Positions 1 to 8,628 are shown, counted from the stretch's first letter. The stretch is 32,287 bases of DNA from an uncultured Verrucomicrobiota bacterium (GCA_903838675.1 CAILZI010000012.1:1-32287); one strand, 5' to 3'. The notes: generated by a model from the sequence alone, not told the origin. Numbers and translations are program-made.

Positions 1-261
1 CCCACACCATCAAGGTCGAAGAAATCCGCTGAGGCGCTCTACAGAAAGTTTTCCCAAGGCAGGAAACGCAGAAACCAGCAAGCGAGCCGCCGACCCAGCG
101 ATGCCTGTGGTTCCATGTGATGCACGGACAGCCGCCCGTTGTAAGCCGCAAATCGAAATAACCCAGTCCCACAGGTGAAATACCCCACTTTGGAGCAATC
201 CCAACCTCAACGGAGAACTCTGCAGCGGCTCTACAGGCCGATTTGAAAGACGATTTAGGCC
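1..261. other. Left edge: no convincing gene; possible phage end or host junction
   Basis: No reading frame here looks like a real protein. On the plus strand positions 3-32 read as nine codons and a TGA (HTIKVEEIR), which could be the 3' end of a host gene cut by the window edge. The phage tail block ends at 262 on the minus strand, so a Mu-type terminus with transposase-binding repeats would be expected here. The 9-mer GCTCTACAG occurs at 36-44 and 228-236, with a weaker relative (CATACAGG) near 263-270. The exact terminus cannot be placed from sequence alone. Confidence 0.4.
36..236. repeat. Two copies of GCTCTACAG near the expected prophage end
   Basis: GCTCTACAG is present at 36-44 and again at 228-236 in direct orientation, about 190 bp apart in gene-free DNA. 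MuA-type transposases bind several sub-terminal repeats near each phage end, so these are candidate transposase sites. The repeat is short and could be chance. The other phage end lies beyond the right edge and cannot be compared. Confidence 0.25.
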
Positions 262-717
262 TCATACAGGCCATTTCCCGTCCGGGCATCGCTCCCCGGC
301 TACCCACAGCCTGCGGCAGGCGCACGATGCCCTCACGCTCGCGCAGCTTCCCCGTCCTGCACGCCCCGCCTCATTCCAGAGGTCACAGGCGCGGCAGATG
401 GACAAACGGGCGTCAAAGGCGCTCTGCACCACCACGGGCCGCCAGAAATCGAGCCCCGCAGTCGCCGCTGGGTAATCCTCTCCCAGCGCCGCAATCGTCG
501 GCTCTGACCGGGGAGCGATTTCCCGCGCTGATAGATGCCTCGCCAGGCGTGGCACACAGGCTGCCACCTCGGTATCTAGCGGCTCTCCCGTCGCCGCCGT
601 CAGCAGCGTTTGCCCGTCCCATGTAGCGATAGCGGCAGGCGCGGCATATACCCCCGGTTCAGGCCTCCATTTCCGGCTGTAAATCTCCGCCAATTGCGTA
701 TCAGAAATCGCGATCAT
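262..717 (-). CDS. Phage tail-end protein with C-terminal Cys-rich motif
   Basis: This 151-residue protein is the last gene of the leftward late block. The N-terminal two thirds has no recognised domain. The last 45 residues hold a cysteine array (CRAC, then SC, CAC, and a closing CPDGKW). A C-x2-C ... C-x-C ... CP-x-GKW ending recurs in small phage tail-region proteins and resembles a compact zinc-binding unit. The ATG overlaps the stop of the upstream gene by four bases (ATGA), so the two are translationally coupled. A role in tail tip or fibre attachment is inferred from position only. Confidence 0.7.
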   Translation of the reverse strand: MIAISDTQLAEIYSRKWRPEPGVYAAPAAIATWDGQTLLTAATGEPLDTEVAACVPRLARHLSAREIAPRSEPTIAALGEDYPAATAGLDFWRPVVVQSAFDARLSICRACDLWNEAGRAGRGSCASVRASCACRRLWVAGERCPDGKWPV

Positions 718-1193
718 GTCAGCGTCACTGTCACCGTGGCGTTCGTCTCAATCGTGTCATTGACCCCATACAGCTCAATGGTCACATCCAGCCCGCCACA
801 AACCACATGCAGGTCGAGAGGATTCGCCCCGCTGACCAGCACCCAATCCCCCACGGCACAGTCTTCGACTTCAGTCGGACCAGACAGGATCATGGGCGTG
901 CTCATGTCGTTGTTGTTCGTCACCACGGCAGCGCTGTGGGTGCTGTCATGTTTGTTCTGCGCACCGGTCACGGCAATGTTCATGGTCTTGCCACAAATCC
1001 CCCGCACCAGCTCCAGCGTCACATGCCAGAGTTCGGTGCCCAGATCCTCCCCGCCGCACTCAATGCCGGTGGGGATTGTCACCGCCAGAGCACCCCCGCC
1101 AGAGCCGTCTGGCGTCCACGTGGTGCGGCCCACAGCCAGCCCCGTGGTGTTCAGGTTGTCGCTGTCAGGTTTGCAGTAGCCCAGCGAGATCAT
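714..1193 (-). CDS. Hypothetical tail protein, beta-rich
   Basis: A 159-residue protein rich in Gly, Thr, Val and Asn, consistent with a beta-sandwich, without a family I recognise. It lies between the repetitive spike-like protein and the last Cys-rich gene, with four-base ATGA overlaps on both sides, so it belongs to the same tail-tip operon. A GAGGAG stretch about ten bases before the ATG supports this start. It may be a receptor-binding or spike-decorating protein; that is positional inference. Confidence 0.65.
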   Translation of the reverse strand: MISLGYCKPDSDNLNTTGLAVGRTTWTPDGSGGGALAVTIPTGIECGGEDLGTELWHVTLELVRGICGKTMNIAVTGAQNKHDSTHSAAVVTNNNDMSTPMILSGPTEVEDCAVGDWVLVSGANPLDLHVVCGGLDVTIELYGVNDTIETNATVTVTLT

Positions 1194-1912
1194 ACATCAT
1201 GCTCCTCGCCGCGCAGGAATTTGGCCGTCTTGGGAGTGGCCACACCATCCACTTCATCACACGCCTTCGTGTCCTGTAGCGAGATCGCCTCACCGTCGAT
1301 GGCCGCGATGTCCACCGTGCCGCCGCCAGAGCCTTCAAGGTGCAGTCCATCTCCCGCCGAAAGCGCCGCCACATAACCAGCCGCATCCATCTCCAGCCCA
1401 GTCGGCGAAAGTGTCGCTGTATCCCCGCCCACATTCAGCGCCAGGTGTTCACCATCCAGCGTCATCGTGTTGCTGCCGATGTTCAATTGCAGCCCCGCAG
1501 CGCTGCTAAGTGTGGCCGTATTGCCACTTCCCGAAAGTTCGACGCTGAAGGCCGTGGCACTCAGCGTTGCCCCATCGCTAGTATGCTGCAATCCATCCGC
1601 CGTCGAAAGCTCAGCCGTACTGCCGCTGCCATCATCCAGCGATGCAGAGTCAGCTTGGTAGCTCCCCGTCTTACCACTCTTCGTGATCACCAGACCAGCG
1701 GCCAAAGTGATCTCAATCACGTCTCCAGCAGCATTAGATATTTTGATGCCCGTAGGTTTGATCTCCGTTTTATTGCCCTCCGCATCCTCCCACACCGTCT
1801 TCTTCGGATCGGTCACCACACTGTCTTCAGCCGCCTCATTGATGAGCGTAAGCTTCCCTGGTTCCTCCCAAAAGGAATCATTGCTCGACAAGTCTTTGAT
1901 TTCGATCTTCAT
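1190..1912 (-). CDS. Repetitive beta-structured tail spike or needle protein
   Basis: 240 residues. From about residue 50 the chain consists of six or seven degenerate 16-17-residue units with the pattern T-x-L-S-x-x-x-G-L-x-L-x-x-x-G (for example TATLSSAAGLQLNIGSN and TATLSPTGLEMDAAGY). Alternating beta strands and Gly/Asn turns at this period are what trimeric phage needles and tail spikes use, such as the triple-stranded beta-helix of T4 gp5. The first 45 residues are non-repetitive and could attach to the hub, whose gene lies immediately upstream and overlaps this one by four bases (ATGA). The fold assignment is inferred from the repeat pattern. Confidence 0.6.
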   Translation of the reverse strand: MKIEIKDLSSNDSFWEEPGKLTLINEAAEDSVVTDPKKTVWEDAEGNKTEIKPTGIKISNAAGDVIEITLAAGLVITKSGKTGSYQADSASLDDGSGSTAELSTADGLQHTSDGATLSATAFSVELSGSGNTATLSSAAGLQLNIGSNTMTLDGEHLALNVGGDTATLSPTGLEMDAAGYVAALSAGDGLHLEGSGGGTVDIAAIDGEAISLQDTKACDEVDGVATPKTAKFLRGEEHDV

Positions 1913-3654
1913 GAGGTCAGGTCAACCGAGTACAAATATTGCCCGTTGAAGTTGTACACATTCTTCGCCTGCACGGCCAGCGTGCTGCAAACAATGCCAG
2001 CCGGATACACCAGCTCCGGAATGCTTGAGGTGCCGGGCGATCCAGTTGGCGTATCGCCCTTGCTCTGCTGCTCCATATCCAGCGCCGCCTTGAGCTGCCC
2101 GATTTTGAATAGCTCCGTGATTTCCCCGAGGCTCAGGTGCTGAGCCACACCGAGTTCGATCTCTGTCGTGCCCGTATCCAGTTTTCGATTCAGGCTCACC
2201 ACCGGCGTGGCCATCGTGCTCCATTCATCCAGGCCACCGGTTATGTTGACCACATCTCCCAGCTTCACAGCCTCAGTGCATTCGAGGTTTGTTATCTCCA
2301 AACTGCCTTCGTATTTCGGCGTGCTCCATGCCGCCAAAAGTTTCGCCGCCAAGCCTCCGGCCACCAGCACCAGCAATTGGCCAGCGGCTCCGCCAGGCAT
2401 GTTCACGATCTGATCTTGAATGTTGAGCGTGTAATCGCCATTCAATGTCGTCACAGGCAGCTCCATTCGCATAGCGCGCCTTTCCACGATGGATGACGTT
2501 GCCCCTTCGCCATCGTCAGACAGTTCAGTCGTCAGCCGCAGGTTGGCCTGTACGATGGCCAGGCTCGTGCTCGCAGCTATCCGCCGTTTGGGAATGCCGC
2601 CGCTGATCCACACCAGCCCGCAGCCATTGTCATTGCTCACATTGGCTCCAGACTCCACCGTGATGCAGCCTGCATTGGGAGCTCCGGTATTGCCATACTT
2701 AAACCAGAAGTTTGGGTCCGAGGCGTCATACTCCTCACTTTCCACTGAATATTCCTGCTGCATGGCAGGCGTCACATTCGGCGCTTGAATGCCGCCGCCA
2801 CCAGCTCCGCCCGTCAGATCCACCGAGGTCTGCACCACACCCACGCCCGTCGTCGCACCAGCGCTGTCGGTGTATCCCACAAAGCTGCCATCAGCATTGA
2901 TGCCGGTGTATTGAATAATAACCCCATTTACAACCAGGTCATCGCGCCGGGTCAGCGTCTGGCTCGTCAGCTTCACCCCCTCCGCAAAAGAATAGGTGCG
3001 CGCCGTTGCCGCACCACGTTGCACAAAGTTCAGCGTTGGTGCCACGGTTGGGTCTTCACTGTACACCCATTGCTGGATGGCATCCGGCACCCAGGCCAGC
3101 ACTTTGCGCAGCGCGGCTTCATGGCTCAGGCTCGCTCCGCGTTGCGGCACCGGCTGCGCGTCAAAGCCATCGCCCAGCAAAGATCCCAGCTGCATCACAT
3201 TCCCGCCAAACCACGTGTTGCAATGCGCGATCAAACCCGTGATCTCCGCCGCCACAGTTCGCCGCGCCCATCCCGTTCCGGCCGTCACTTCCGCAAAGAG
3301 CGCCACATTCGCAGAAAGGTAAGAGCTCAAAGCCGTCGCATCCCACCACGCCTGTTTATACGTAGCCTGGTTCAGCCACCACCACGGGTCACCAAACCTC
3401 AGCGTGATGCTTTCATTCACACCTTCCCCCTGCCTCAGCATCGGCATTGTCACGCCGATGAACTTCGTCACGCCGCCATACTTCAGCCGCACCTGGTCTC
3501 TATAAGCAAACGGCAGCGTCGCCGTCATATAGCCCGGCACCGTGGCCGAAAAGATGCCCGTGCTCAGGCTCTGCTCTTTGATGGCACAATTCTGAAAGCC
3601 CCACTCACGCAGAGTGTGCTCTTCCGAATCATGCAGCAGCGTCCAGTCCGGCAC
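1909..3654 (-). CDS. Tail tip / baseplate hub protein
   Basis: A 581-residue protein starting at GTG. Its size and its place after the tape measure and tail fibre fit a hub or tail-tip protein. The N-terminal 110 residues contain alternating strands and a Trp-rich segment (FGDPWWWLNQ), as in the gpD/gp44-like hub domains of phage tails. The C-terminal half is Gly-rich with strand-turn repeats and ends in a Pro/Ser linker before a short hydrophobic tail. No lysozyme or peptidase motif was seen. The hub role is inferred from position and size. Confidence 0.6.
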   Translation of the reverse strand: MPDWTLLHDSEEHTLREWGFQNCAIKEQSLSTGIFSATVPGYMTATLPFAYRDQVRLKYGGVTKFIGVTMPMLRQGEGVNESITLRFGDPWWWLNQATYKQAWWDATALSSYLSANVALFAEVTAGTGWARRTVAAEITGLIAHCNTWFGGNVMQLGSLLGDGFDAQPVPQRGASLSHEAALRKVLAWVPDAIQQWVYSEDPTVAPTLNFVQRGAATARTYSFAEGVKLTSQTLTRRDDLVVNGVIIQYTGINADGSFVGYTDSAGATTGVGVVQTSVDLTGGAGGGGIQAPNVTPAMQQEYSVESEEYDASDPNFWFKYGNTGAPNAGCITVESGANVSNDNGCGLVWISGGIPKRRIAASTSLAIVQANLRLTTELSDDGEGATSSIVERRAMRMELPVTTLNGDYTLNIQDQIVNMPGGAAGQLLVLVAGGLAAKLLAAWSTPKYEGSLEITNLECTEAVKLGDVVNITGGLDEWSTMATPVVSLNRKLDTGTTEIELGVAQHLSLGEITELFKIGQLKAALDMEQQSKGDTPTGSPGTSSIPELVYPAGIVCSTLAVQAKNVYNFNGQYLYSVDLTS

Positions 3655-3666
3655 AGCACAGAGAGG

Positions 3667-3906
3667 TTAAGGTGCCACCGGCTTGCTGAGATCAAACTCA
3701 TACACCTGGCCCAGCGCGTAGGTGGTGAACAGCGCCGGGTCACGAATGACCACTGGGAAGCCGCTGCCACTCTGCACCGCGATTGCAGGCTTGGGGTCTG
3801 TGCCTGGCACGAGTTCAAACGTGACCGTCTGACGCTGCGTGCTGGCTCCAGCGAGCACCGTAGTGCCATTGAGGTTGATCTTGATGACCTTAAATTGAGC
3901 TTTCAT
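3667..3906 (-). CDS. Small hypothetical tail-region protein (79 aa)
   Basis: The ATG at 3906 begins MKAQFKVIKINLNGTT and the reading frame ends twelve bases before the hub start. An upstream extension of the frame is possible but would overlap the neighbouring gene extensively. The sequence alternates hydrophobic and polar residues and looks like a small all-beta domain. No family recognised. It sits between the fibre and hub genes, so a fibre-adaptor or tail-tip role is plausible. Confidence 0.6.
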   Translation of the reverse strand: MKAQFKVIKINLNGTTVLAGASTQRQTVTFELVPGTDPKPAIAVQSGSGFPVVIRDPALFTTYALGQVYEFDLSKPVAP

Positions 3907-3928
3907 GGGAATAAAGGTGAGGAATAAA

Positions 3929-4210
3929 TCAGAAGCACTTGTCGAGATCACCACTGGCTTGCAGCGCCTGAATGCGCGACAGCGCCGTCGCGGTAGTCCA
4001 TTCTTGGTTGGCCGTGTATTCGGCACCCACCCACAGAATGAGAGGCGTGTGCGCACGCGGATAGTAGATGTGTGCTTCGAGTCTCTTCTGCCCCGGTGAA
4101 TCAGTCCAAGTGATGCCGAGGGCGGCATATGGCCTGCCTTTGATGGTGATCGGTGATGGCAGCGCGGTTGCGCTGGCAGGCGGTGGAGCAATGGGAGGTG
4201 CGGTGTTCAT
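3929..4210 (-). CDS. Small hypothetical protein after the tail fibre (93 aa)
   Basis: The ATG at 4210 (MNTAPPIAPPPASATA) is preferred to a GTG at 4252 that would overlap the fibre gene. A Pro/Ala-rich N terminus of about 25 residues is followed by a compact domain (ITIKGRPYAALGITWTDSP...). No family recognised. Short proteins directly after a tail fibre gene are often fibre assembly chaperones or connectors, but nothing in this sequence proves that. Confidence 0.55.
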   Translation of the reverse strand: MNTAPPIAPPPASATALPSPITIKGRPYAALGITWTDSPGQKRLEAHIYYPRAHTPLILWVGAEYTANQEWTTATALSRIQALQASGDLDKCF

Positions 4211-4235
4211 AAAGAAAAAGTGGGTGAGGGTTGAA

Positions 4236-5756
4236 TCAGCTGCCGAAACCACAGCTGCCTGAATTGGCTTCGATGGTCACATTGTAAAAACTCCCAGCGC
4301 CGTCTGCGTAGATAGCCACGTAGCTGAATCCGACGCATGTGTAGTACTGGAAGGTGCCATACGCAGGCACCTCAATAAGCTCGGCAATCATATAGACCGT
4401 GGCCGCGCCTCCTGATGCAGTCGAGTCCAGGTACGCATAGATGTTGCCTTTGCATGCACCCATGAATTTGCCGATGGTGCTGATGTCAGGCATCAGCGAA
4501 ACCAGGACACCTCCCGTCTCGACCAGGGACGGCACAATGTGATTGCTGTCGTAGTCATCAATGATGTTCACTGGCAACCCGAGGTCAGCGCTCACGCCCC
4601 ACACAGCCAGGGGGCGCAGAATTTTTCCAGACACATTACCAAATAATCTTGCCCAGCTGATCTGCCCCCCGGGCGGGATGTCATCCGTGCCGGTCCCCCC
4701 GCCATAGAAATAGGTGTTCGTGGGGTTATACTCGTAATTAATGTAGGCGGAAATGGAAGCTCCACCGCCTGTGAGCAAAAAAGAAATACTGGCCTGCCCG
4801 CTGCCGATGGCAGCCACAGACAGGTGTGGAATTCCAGAGGAATTGATGGCAGCAACTAAAGCATTCGCCGCATCATCAGGCGTGCCTACGTAGTTCACAT
4901 TGACCCACACGCTGCCGTCGCCGGGATCAGTGGTTGCCCAGGTGAAATTCGTGTTGCTTCCATTCAAGACCAAAATCCAAGTATCACCACTGGAGGGAAT
5001 TCCGTTGAACTGGATGATCAGAGGGGCCGGGGGCGCGGCGGGAATGTCTGCCGAGGCGGAGCCCTGCAACATCGCTGACGCTCGCACAATGATTCCTCCA
5101 CCTGCGGGTGTCGCGAACTGCAAAGCGCCATCACCGCCAATGCCGCTGACAAACTGGCCCCCGGCACCCGTGTTGCGCATCACGCCTCCCAGCGTGCCAG
5201 TGCCAGGGGCGGGCAGCGTGTAGTTGTTCGCGTTAGAGGCAATGCCATTGAGCTTCACCTTGTCCGCTTTGCTCATCAGGCCGTGAGCTGTCGTCGTCGC
5301 ATCCAGCGTGGTCACATCAGTCGGCGCAGCCAGCTCATCCAGTTTGATGGCATCAGCGCCGCCTGATTTGTGCCGTGCTGCATGGCTTGCAGCGGCTTTG
5401 CCAGCGAGGGCGGTTGTGACTGAGGCGGCATAGTTTGCGTCATCGCCAAGAGCATCTGCTAACTCTTTCAGCGTGTTCAGCGCATCAGGCGCGCTGTTCA
5501 CGATGGCATTCACGGCCACCGCTGCCGAATGATCCGCATAGGCCGTTGTGGCAATGCGCGTGCTGTTGTCCCCTGCGGCCTGCGTGGGTGCCGTGGGGTT
5601 GCCAGTCAATGCAGGCGATGCCTTGCGCGCCCAGGTGATGTCCAGCAGGGCGACAAGCCCCGCCCAAGTGAGCTGCTTCACCGCACCGGCAATGATCGCG
5701 ATGAGGCTGTCCGGCTGCGAAGTCGAAGTGGGTTTTTCGTTGAGTTTGTTGCTCAT
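4236..5756 (-). CDS. Tail fibre protein
   Basis: 506 residues with classic fibre composition. The N-terminal region has Ala/Thr/Gly-rich segments (for example PALTGNPTAPTQAAGDNSTR and IATTAYADHSAAVAVNA) like those of many phage fibres and collar proteins. It is followed by a coil region (LNTLKELADALGDDANYAA), a motif near residues 155-180 (TTAHGLMSKADKVKLNGIA), and a Gly-rich beta C-terminal half that probably binds the receptor. The leader (AACCCACCCCTTTT then ATG) has no Shine-Dalgarno. No fibre chaperone with a recognised family follows it. Confidence 0.85.
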   Translation of the reverse strand: MSNKLNEKPTSTSQPDSLIAIIAGAVKQLTWAGLVALLDITWARKASPALTGNPTAPTQAAGDNSTRIATTAYADHSAAVAVNAIVNSAPDALNTLKELADALGDDANYAASVTTALAGKAAASHAARHKSGGADAIKLDELAAPTDVTTLDATTTAHGLMSKADKVKLNGIASNANNYTLPAPGTGTLGGVMRNTGAGGQFVSGIGGDGALQFATPAGGGIIVRASAMLQGSASADIPAAPPAPLIIQFNGIPSSGDTWILVLNGSNTNFTWATTDPGDGSVWVNVNYVGTPDDAANALVAAINSSGIPHLSVAAIGSGQASISFLLTGGGASISAYINYEYNPTNTYFYGGGTGTDDIPPGGQISWARLFGNVSGKILRPLAVWGVSADLGLPVNIIDDYDSNHIVPSLVETGGVLVSLMPDISTIGKFMGACKGNIYAYLDSTASGGAATVYMIAELIEVPAYGTFQYYTCVGFSYVAIYADGAGSFYNVTIEANSGSCGFGS

Positions 5757-5768
5757 AAAAGGGGTGGG

Positions 5769-6224
5769 TTAGGTGTCGAGTTCCGCGCCGGTTTCATCGG
5801 TGATCACATCACCATCCTCATCCGCCACCAGCGACTGTGCGGTTGGGTTCACGCATTCGAGCTCAAAGCTGAACACGTTCGTCACGCCGATGCGGTCAGA
5901 GTGAATGCCCTTGATCCAGGCGTCCGCATACGTGATGCGGTTGCCCGCATGGTATTCCACCAGCACGCCACCAGCAGGACACTGCACCGGAATCATGGCG
6001 CTCTGCAAAAAGGCATCCTCCAGAGAATCGCATGGCGGGAACGTCACCTTGTAGGCGCGTTGCAGAGAGCGCGTGGCACGCGGCCAGAAGCTCACCTTCC
6101 ATGCAGCGCGCGTCGGGCTGGCGGTCTGCGTCTCCTGCGTGAGTTCCATGCCCTCCTCGCCCAGCACCTGCGCAGTGCGGTCATCACCATTCGCGATCTC
6201 AAAATCTCCCAGGGTGATCGTCAT
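5769..6224 (-). CDS. Distal tail-like protein, hypothetical
   Basis: 151 residues, directly after the tape measure, with its ATG overlapping the tape-measure stop (ATGA) and a GAGGG about eight bases upstream. The middle (WKVSFWPRATRSLQRAYKVTF ... DAWIKGIHSDRIGVTNVF) looks like a small beta-barrel. The end is acidic (DEDGDVITDETGAELD). In siphophages this slot usually holds the distal tail protein; here the gene is short and the assignment is positional. Confidence 0.6.
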   Translation of the reverse strand: MTITLGDFEIANGDDRTAQVLGEEGMELTQETQTASPTRAAWKVSFWPRATRSLQRAYKVTFPPCDSLEDAFLQSAMIPVQCPAGGVLVEYHAGNRITYADAWIKGIHSDRIGVTNVFSFELECVNPTAQSLVADEDGDVITDETGAELDT

Positions 6225-8116
6225 GCAGTGGCCCTCATGTCACGAAGTTTCGATTCCAGGTTATTCACCCGCTTCATCATGTCTGCGTTGGCGCTAACAA
6301 CAGCTTCAGCGAGATTCACAAAGGTCTCGTTGGCCTGATTATTGGATGACACGATTTTATCCCCTCCAAGGATCGCCGGAGGTGGGCCGCTTGGAGCGGT
6401 TGATTGACCGTTTGATTCAAGCGGTCTGCCAACAGCGGAGGGCAGAGGTGTAACTTCCGGCCCCAGGCCCGAGGGCGGCGGCAGCAGGTTGTTTTGCATG
6501 CCCGGCAGCAGCGGTCTTGTGGCCATCTCAGGCGGCAACGCCCAGGGCAGCTCCAATGTGGACTGCGGCAGTGAAGGCTTGGGAAGCGGGCCGTTGTTGA
6601 TGATGTTGGCACCCGGCAAGGCAACACCCGTGTAGTCACGTGCAATATCCCGCTGAGTCGTTTCAAATTCGTTATGAATCTTCACGTTGTCGCTCGCCGC
6701 TTTACCGTGCACCTCGCTCTGTTTCATGCGCGCTTCACGCAGCTCAGCCTCACGCTGAATCTCCATGTTGCGCGCTGAACCAAGCACTTGTTCATCCGGG
6801 GCATTCGGAATAGCACCACCATACTTTTGCTGAATGGATTGAAGCTCTTTTTGCCTGCCCTCGTAGATGTCTTTTTTGGCTTTGTATTCCGCCTCGAACT
6901 GAGCCGCCACTCTCTGCAACGAGGCAACGTTGTCAGGATGCATGCCACTCGTGTCACGCAGATTATCCTGCGCCATTTCATGCTTCAAGCGCGCCTGCTC
7001 CATCTGCTCCTGGTCATTACCCTGCTGGCCCTGATAGCTCCAGCCTCGGCGTGAGTCTTCACGCTGCTGCTCCAGCTGCTCACGACGTCTCTTGGCGGCA
7101 TCATAAGTGACGGCGGCGTTGACGGTGCGGTTGTCGGCGTTGTGGATCTCAGTCACAACCTCATTTTGCGCACGGTCTTTAGAGGCCTGGTTGTTGTTCA
7201 CCCGGGCGATCGCGATCTGCCGCGCCTCTTCCGCAGGCGGCAGCTTCTGCGCTTTGATGTCCTGGATGTCAGCGTCCAGCTTCGCTTTATCAGCGGCGCT
7301 TTGGATGGAATTGTTGAGTTTGAGCAGCTCAAGCTTGCTTTCCATGCTGCGGTTCGTGGCATCCAGCGCGGCCTGCTCTTTGCGCAGCTGCTCTTCAAAT
7401 TTCTTGCTCGCCTGCTCCGCTGCTTCTTCCGCAGGTATGAGCCCCTGCATGGCGGCGTCCGCCTGCTCGCGCAGTTTGGCTGCTGTGCCGCCCAGGGCGT
7501 CATCAAGCTTCTCCGTGATGCCCAGCCAGTTGGACAACAAAGGCAGAAGAGAGGTTAATCCCACTGCTGCAAGAGAGATGCCACCCGCCAGACCGGCGCC
7601 ACCACCAAAGGAAGCCACCATCTGCGGGATATTGTTGAGCACGCCCCGTATGCCATACTGCGCATCTTCCACCGCCCGGCTGATTTCCAGAATGCCCTGA
7701 GCTTTGCCGCTGGTGGCTTTGGCGGCTGCATCAGCCGCCTGCTGTGCGGCCTTTTCCTGTTCGCGGGCCACACGCTTCGCTTCAGCTATGGCTTCATCCG
7801 CAGCCCGCTTTTGCGCGCTTGCGGCCTGGCGTGCCGCAGCGGCTTGCGCCTGGGCCGCTTGTTTGGCAGCGACAGCCTGCTCCTGAGAGGAACGTTTGGC
7901 AGCAACAGCTTTGTCGGCCTCGGCTTTCTTGACGGCGGCAGCGGCATCCGCAGCCGCTTTCTTTTGATCCTGCGCCGCCTGTTTGGCGGCATTGCTCATC
8001 TCGCGGCTGGCATCCTTGGCCACCTTGACCACCTGCAAATAATCCTGGGCAGTCCGCTTCGCTCCGTCGCCTGTGGCGATGGTCTTGAGGTAGATCTCAA
8101 TGGCGGTGCCTGACAT
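6221..8116 (-). CDS. Tape measure protein
   Basis: 631 residues. Residues 20-140 are an Ala/Lys/Gln-rich coiled coil. A hydrophobic Gly-rich stretch follows (about 155-200, including GGGAGLAGGISLAAVGLTSL), the usual membrane-active segment of tape measures. A long charged coiled coil (about 225-480) then leads to a Pro-rich region and a short C-terminal coil. It is the largest tail gene and lies between the tail-tube and tail-tip genes. At roughly 0.15 nm per residue it would suit a tail near 95 nm. The short length and absence of a sheath gene favour a siphovirus-type tail. Confidence 0.9.
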   Translation of the reverse strand: MSGTAIEIYLKTIATGDGAKRTAQDYLQVVKVAKDASREMSNAAKQAAQDQKKAAADAAAAVKKAEADKAVAAKRSSQEQAVAAKQAAQAQAAAARQAASAQKRAADEAIAEAKRVAREQEKAAQQAADAAAKATSGKAQGILEISRAVEDAQYGIRGVLNNIPQMVASFGGGAGLAGGISLAAVGLTSLLPLLSNWLGITEKLDDALGGTAAKLREQADAAMQGLIPAEEAAEQASKKFEEQLRKEQAALDATNRSMESKLELLKLNNSIQSAADKAKLDADIQDIKAQKLPPAEEARQIAIARVNNNQASKDRAQNEVVTEIHNADNRTVNAAVTYDAAKRRREQLEQQREDSRRGWSYQGQQGNDQEQMEQARLKHEMAQDNLRDTSGMHPDNVASLQRVAAQFEAEYKAKKDIYEGRQKELQSIQQKYGGAIPNAPDEQVLGSARNMEIQREAELREARMKQSEVHGKAASDNVKIHNEFETTQRDIARDYTGVALPGANIINNGPLPKPSLPQSTLELPWALPPEMATRPLLPGMQNNLLPPPSGLGPEVTPLPSAVGRPLESNGQSTAPSGPPPAILGGDKIVSSNNQANETFVNLAEAVVSANADMMKRVNNLESKLRDMRATA

Positions 8117-8119
8117 GGT

Positions 8120-8194
8120 TTACAGTGGGGAATCGCCGCAACCCATGAGGTTGATCAGCACGAGGAAAATGAAGATGCCGATGATCCAGCTCAT
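8120..8194 (-). CDS. 24-residue membrane micro-protein
   Basis: A very short frame encoding MSWIIGIFIFLVLINLMGCG followed by DSPL. Its ATG overlaps the TGA of the upstream gene (ATGA) and its TAA ends a few bases before the tape-measure ATG, so it exactly fills the gap and would be translationally coupled. Residues 3-17 form one hydrophobic helix and the LMGC end resembles a lipobox without a basic N terminus. In lambda-like phages this position holds the frameshifted tail chaperone extension; this peptide is hydrophobic and not GT-like. Function unknown. Confidence 0.5.
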   Translation of the reverse strand: MSWIIGIFIFLVLINLMGCGDSPL

Positions 8195-8628
8195 GGCGCA
8201 GGGGTTGGACTGGCCTTCAAAGCATTCTCCAGCGCCGCTTCATCTTCCTGCGTCGGACGCCTGCCGAGTTCGAGGATGAGGTGATTGGCGGCGAGGATGA
8301 GCGCGGCTCTGTCGTTGCCTTCCACCATCACCCATTGGCGGCGCGTGCGGCGCAGGTTGCCGCACAGCGTCTCCACATTGGCCGGTGTGAGGTTGCGTTG
8401 AGCGGCCTGCTTCATCAGCGCGGTCCAGCGCTCAGGACCAAAGTAAGTTTCAATCTCCGTTTTAGCGGCGGCGTTTTCAGCGGCGATGGCTTTGAGCTTC
8501 GCGGCGGTGTCAACCACCGGCGCGGCAGGCGTGGTGGTGACCGGCGCGGCGGATGCAGCCGCTGCTGGTGTGGATGGCACGTCCACCGTTGGAGCGGTGT
8601 CTGTGGGCAGGGATGATTTGGGAGGCAT
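8191..8628 (-). CDS. Putative tail assembly chaperone (gpG-like position)
   Basis: ATG at 8628 gives 145 residues (MPPKSSLPTDTAPT...); a TTG at 8685 would add 19 residues and is less likely. The N-terminal 45 residues are a low-complexity Ala/Pro/Thr/Val tail. The rest is helical (AKLKAIAAENAAAKTEIETY ... RWTALMKQ ... LILAANHLILELGRRPTQED). Position between tail tube and tape measure matches the lambda G / tail assembly chaperone slot. I saw no clear slippery heptamer for a programmed frameshift near its end. Confidence 0.6.
   Translation of the reverse strand: MPPKSSLPTDTAPTVDVPSTPAAAASAAPVTTTPAAPVVDTAAKLKAIAAENAAAKTEIETYFGPERWTALMKQAAQRNLTPANVETLCGNLRRTRRQWVMVEGNDRAALILAANHLILELGRRPTQEDEAALENALKASPTPAP

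Noticed and set aside
243..626. Plus-strand open frame over the last tail gene
   Set aside because: It is the complement of the minus-strand tail-end gene, is Arg/Pro-rich, and has no ribosome site or neighbour logic.
8191..8628. Programmed frameshift of a lambda G/GT type in the tail chaperone gene
   Set aside because: No convincing slippery heptamer near the end of the gene, and the next frame encodes a hydrophobic peptide with its own ATG rather than a GT-like domain.
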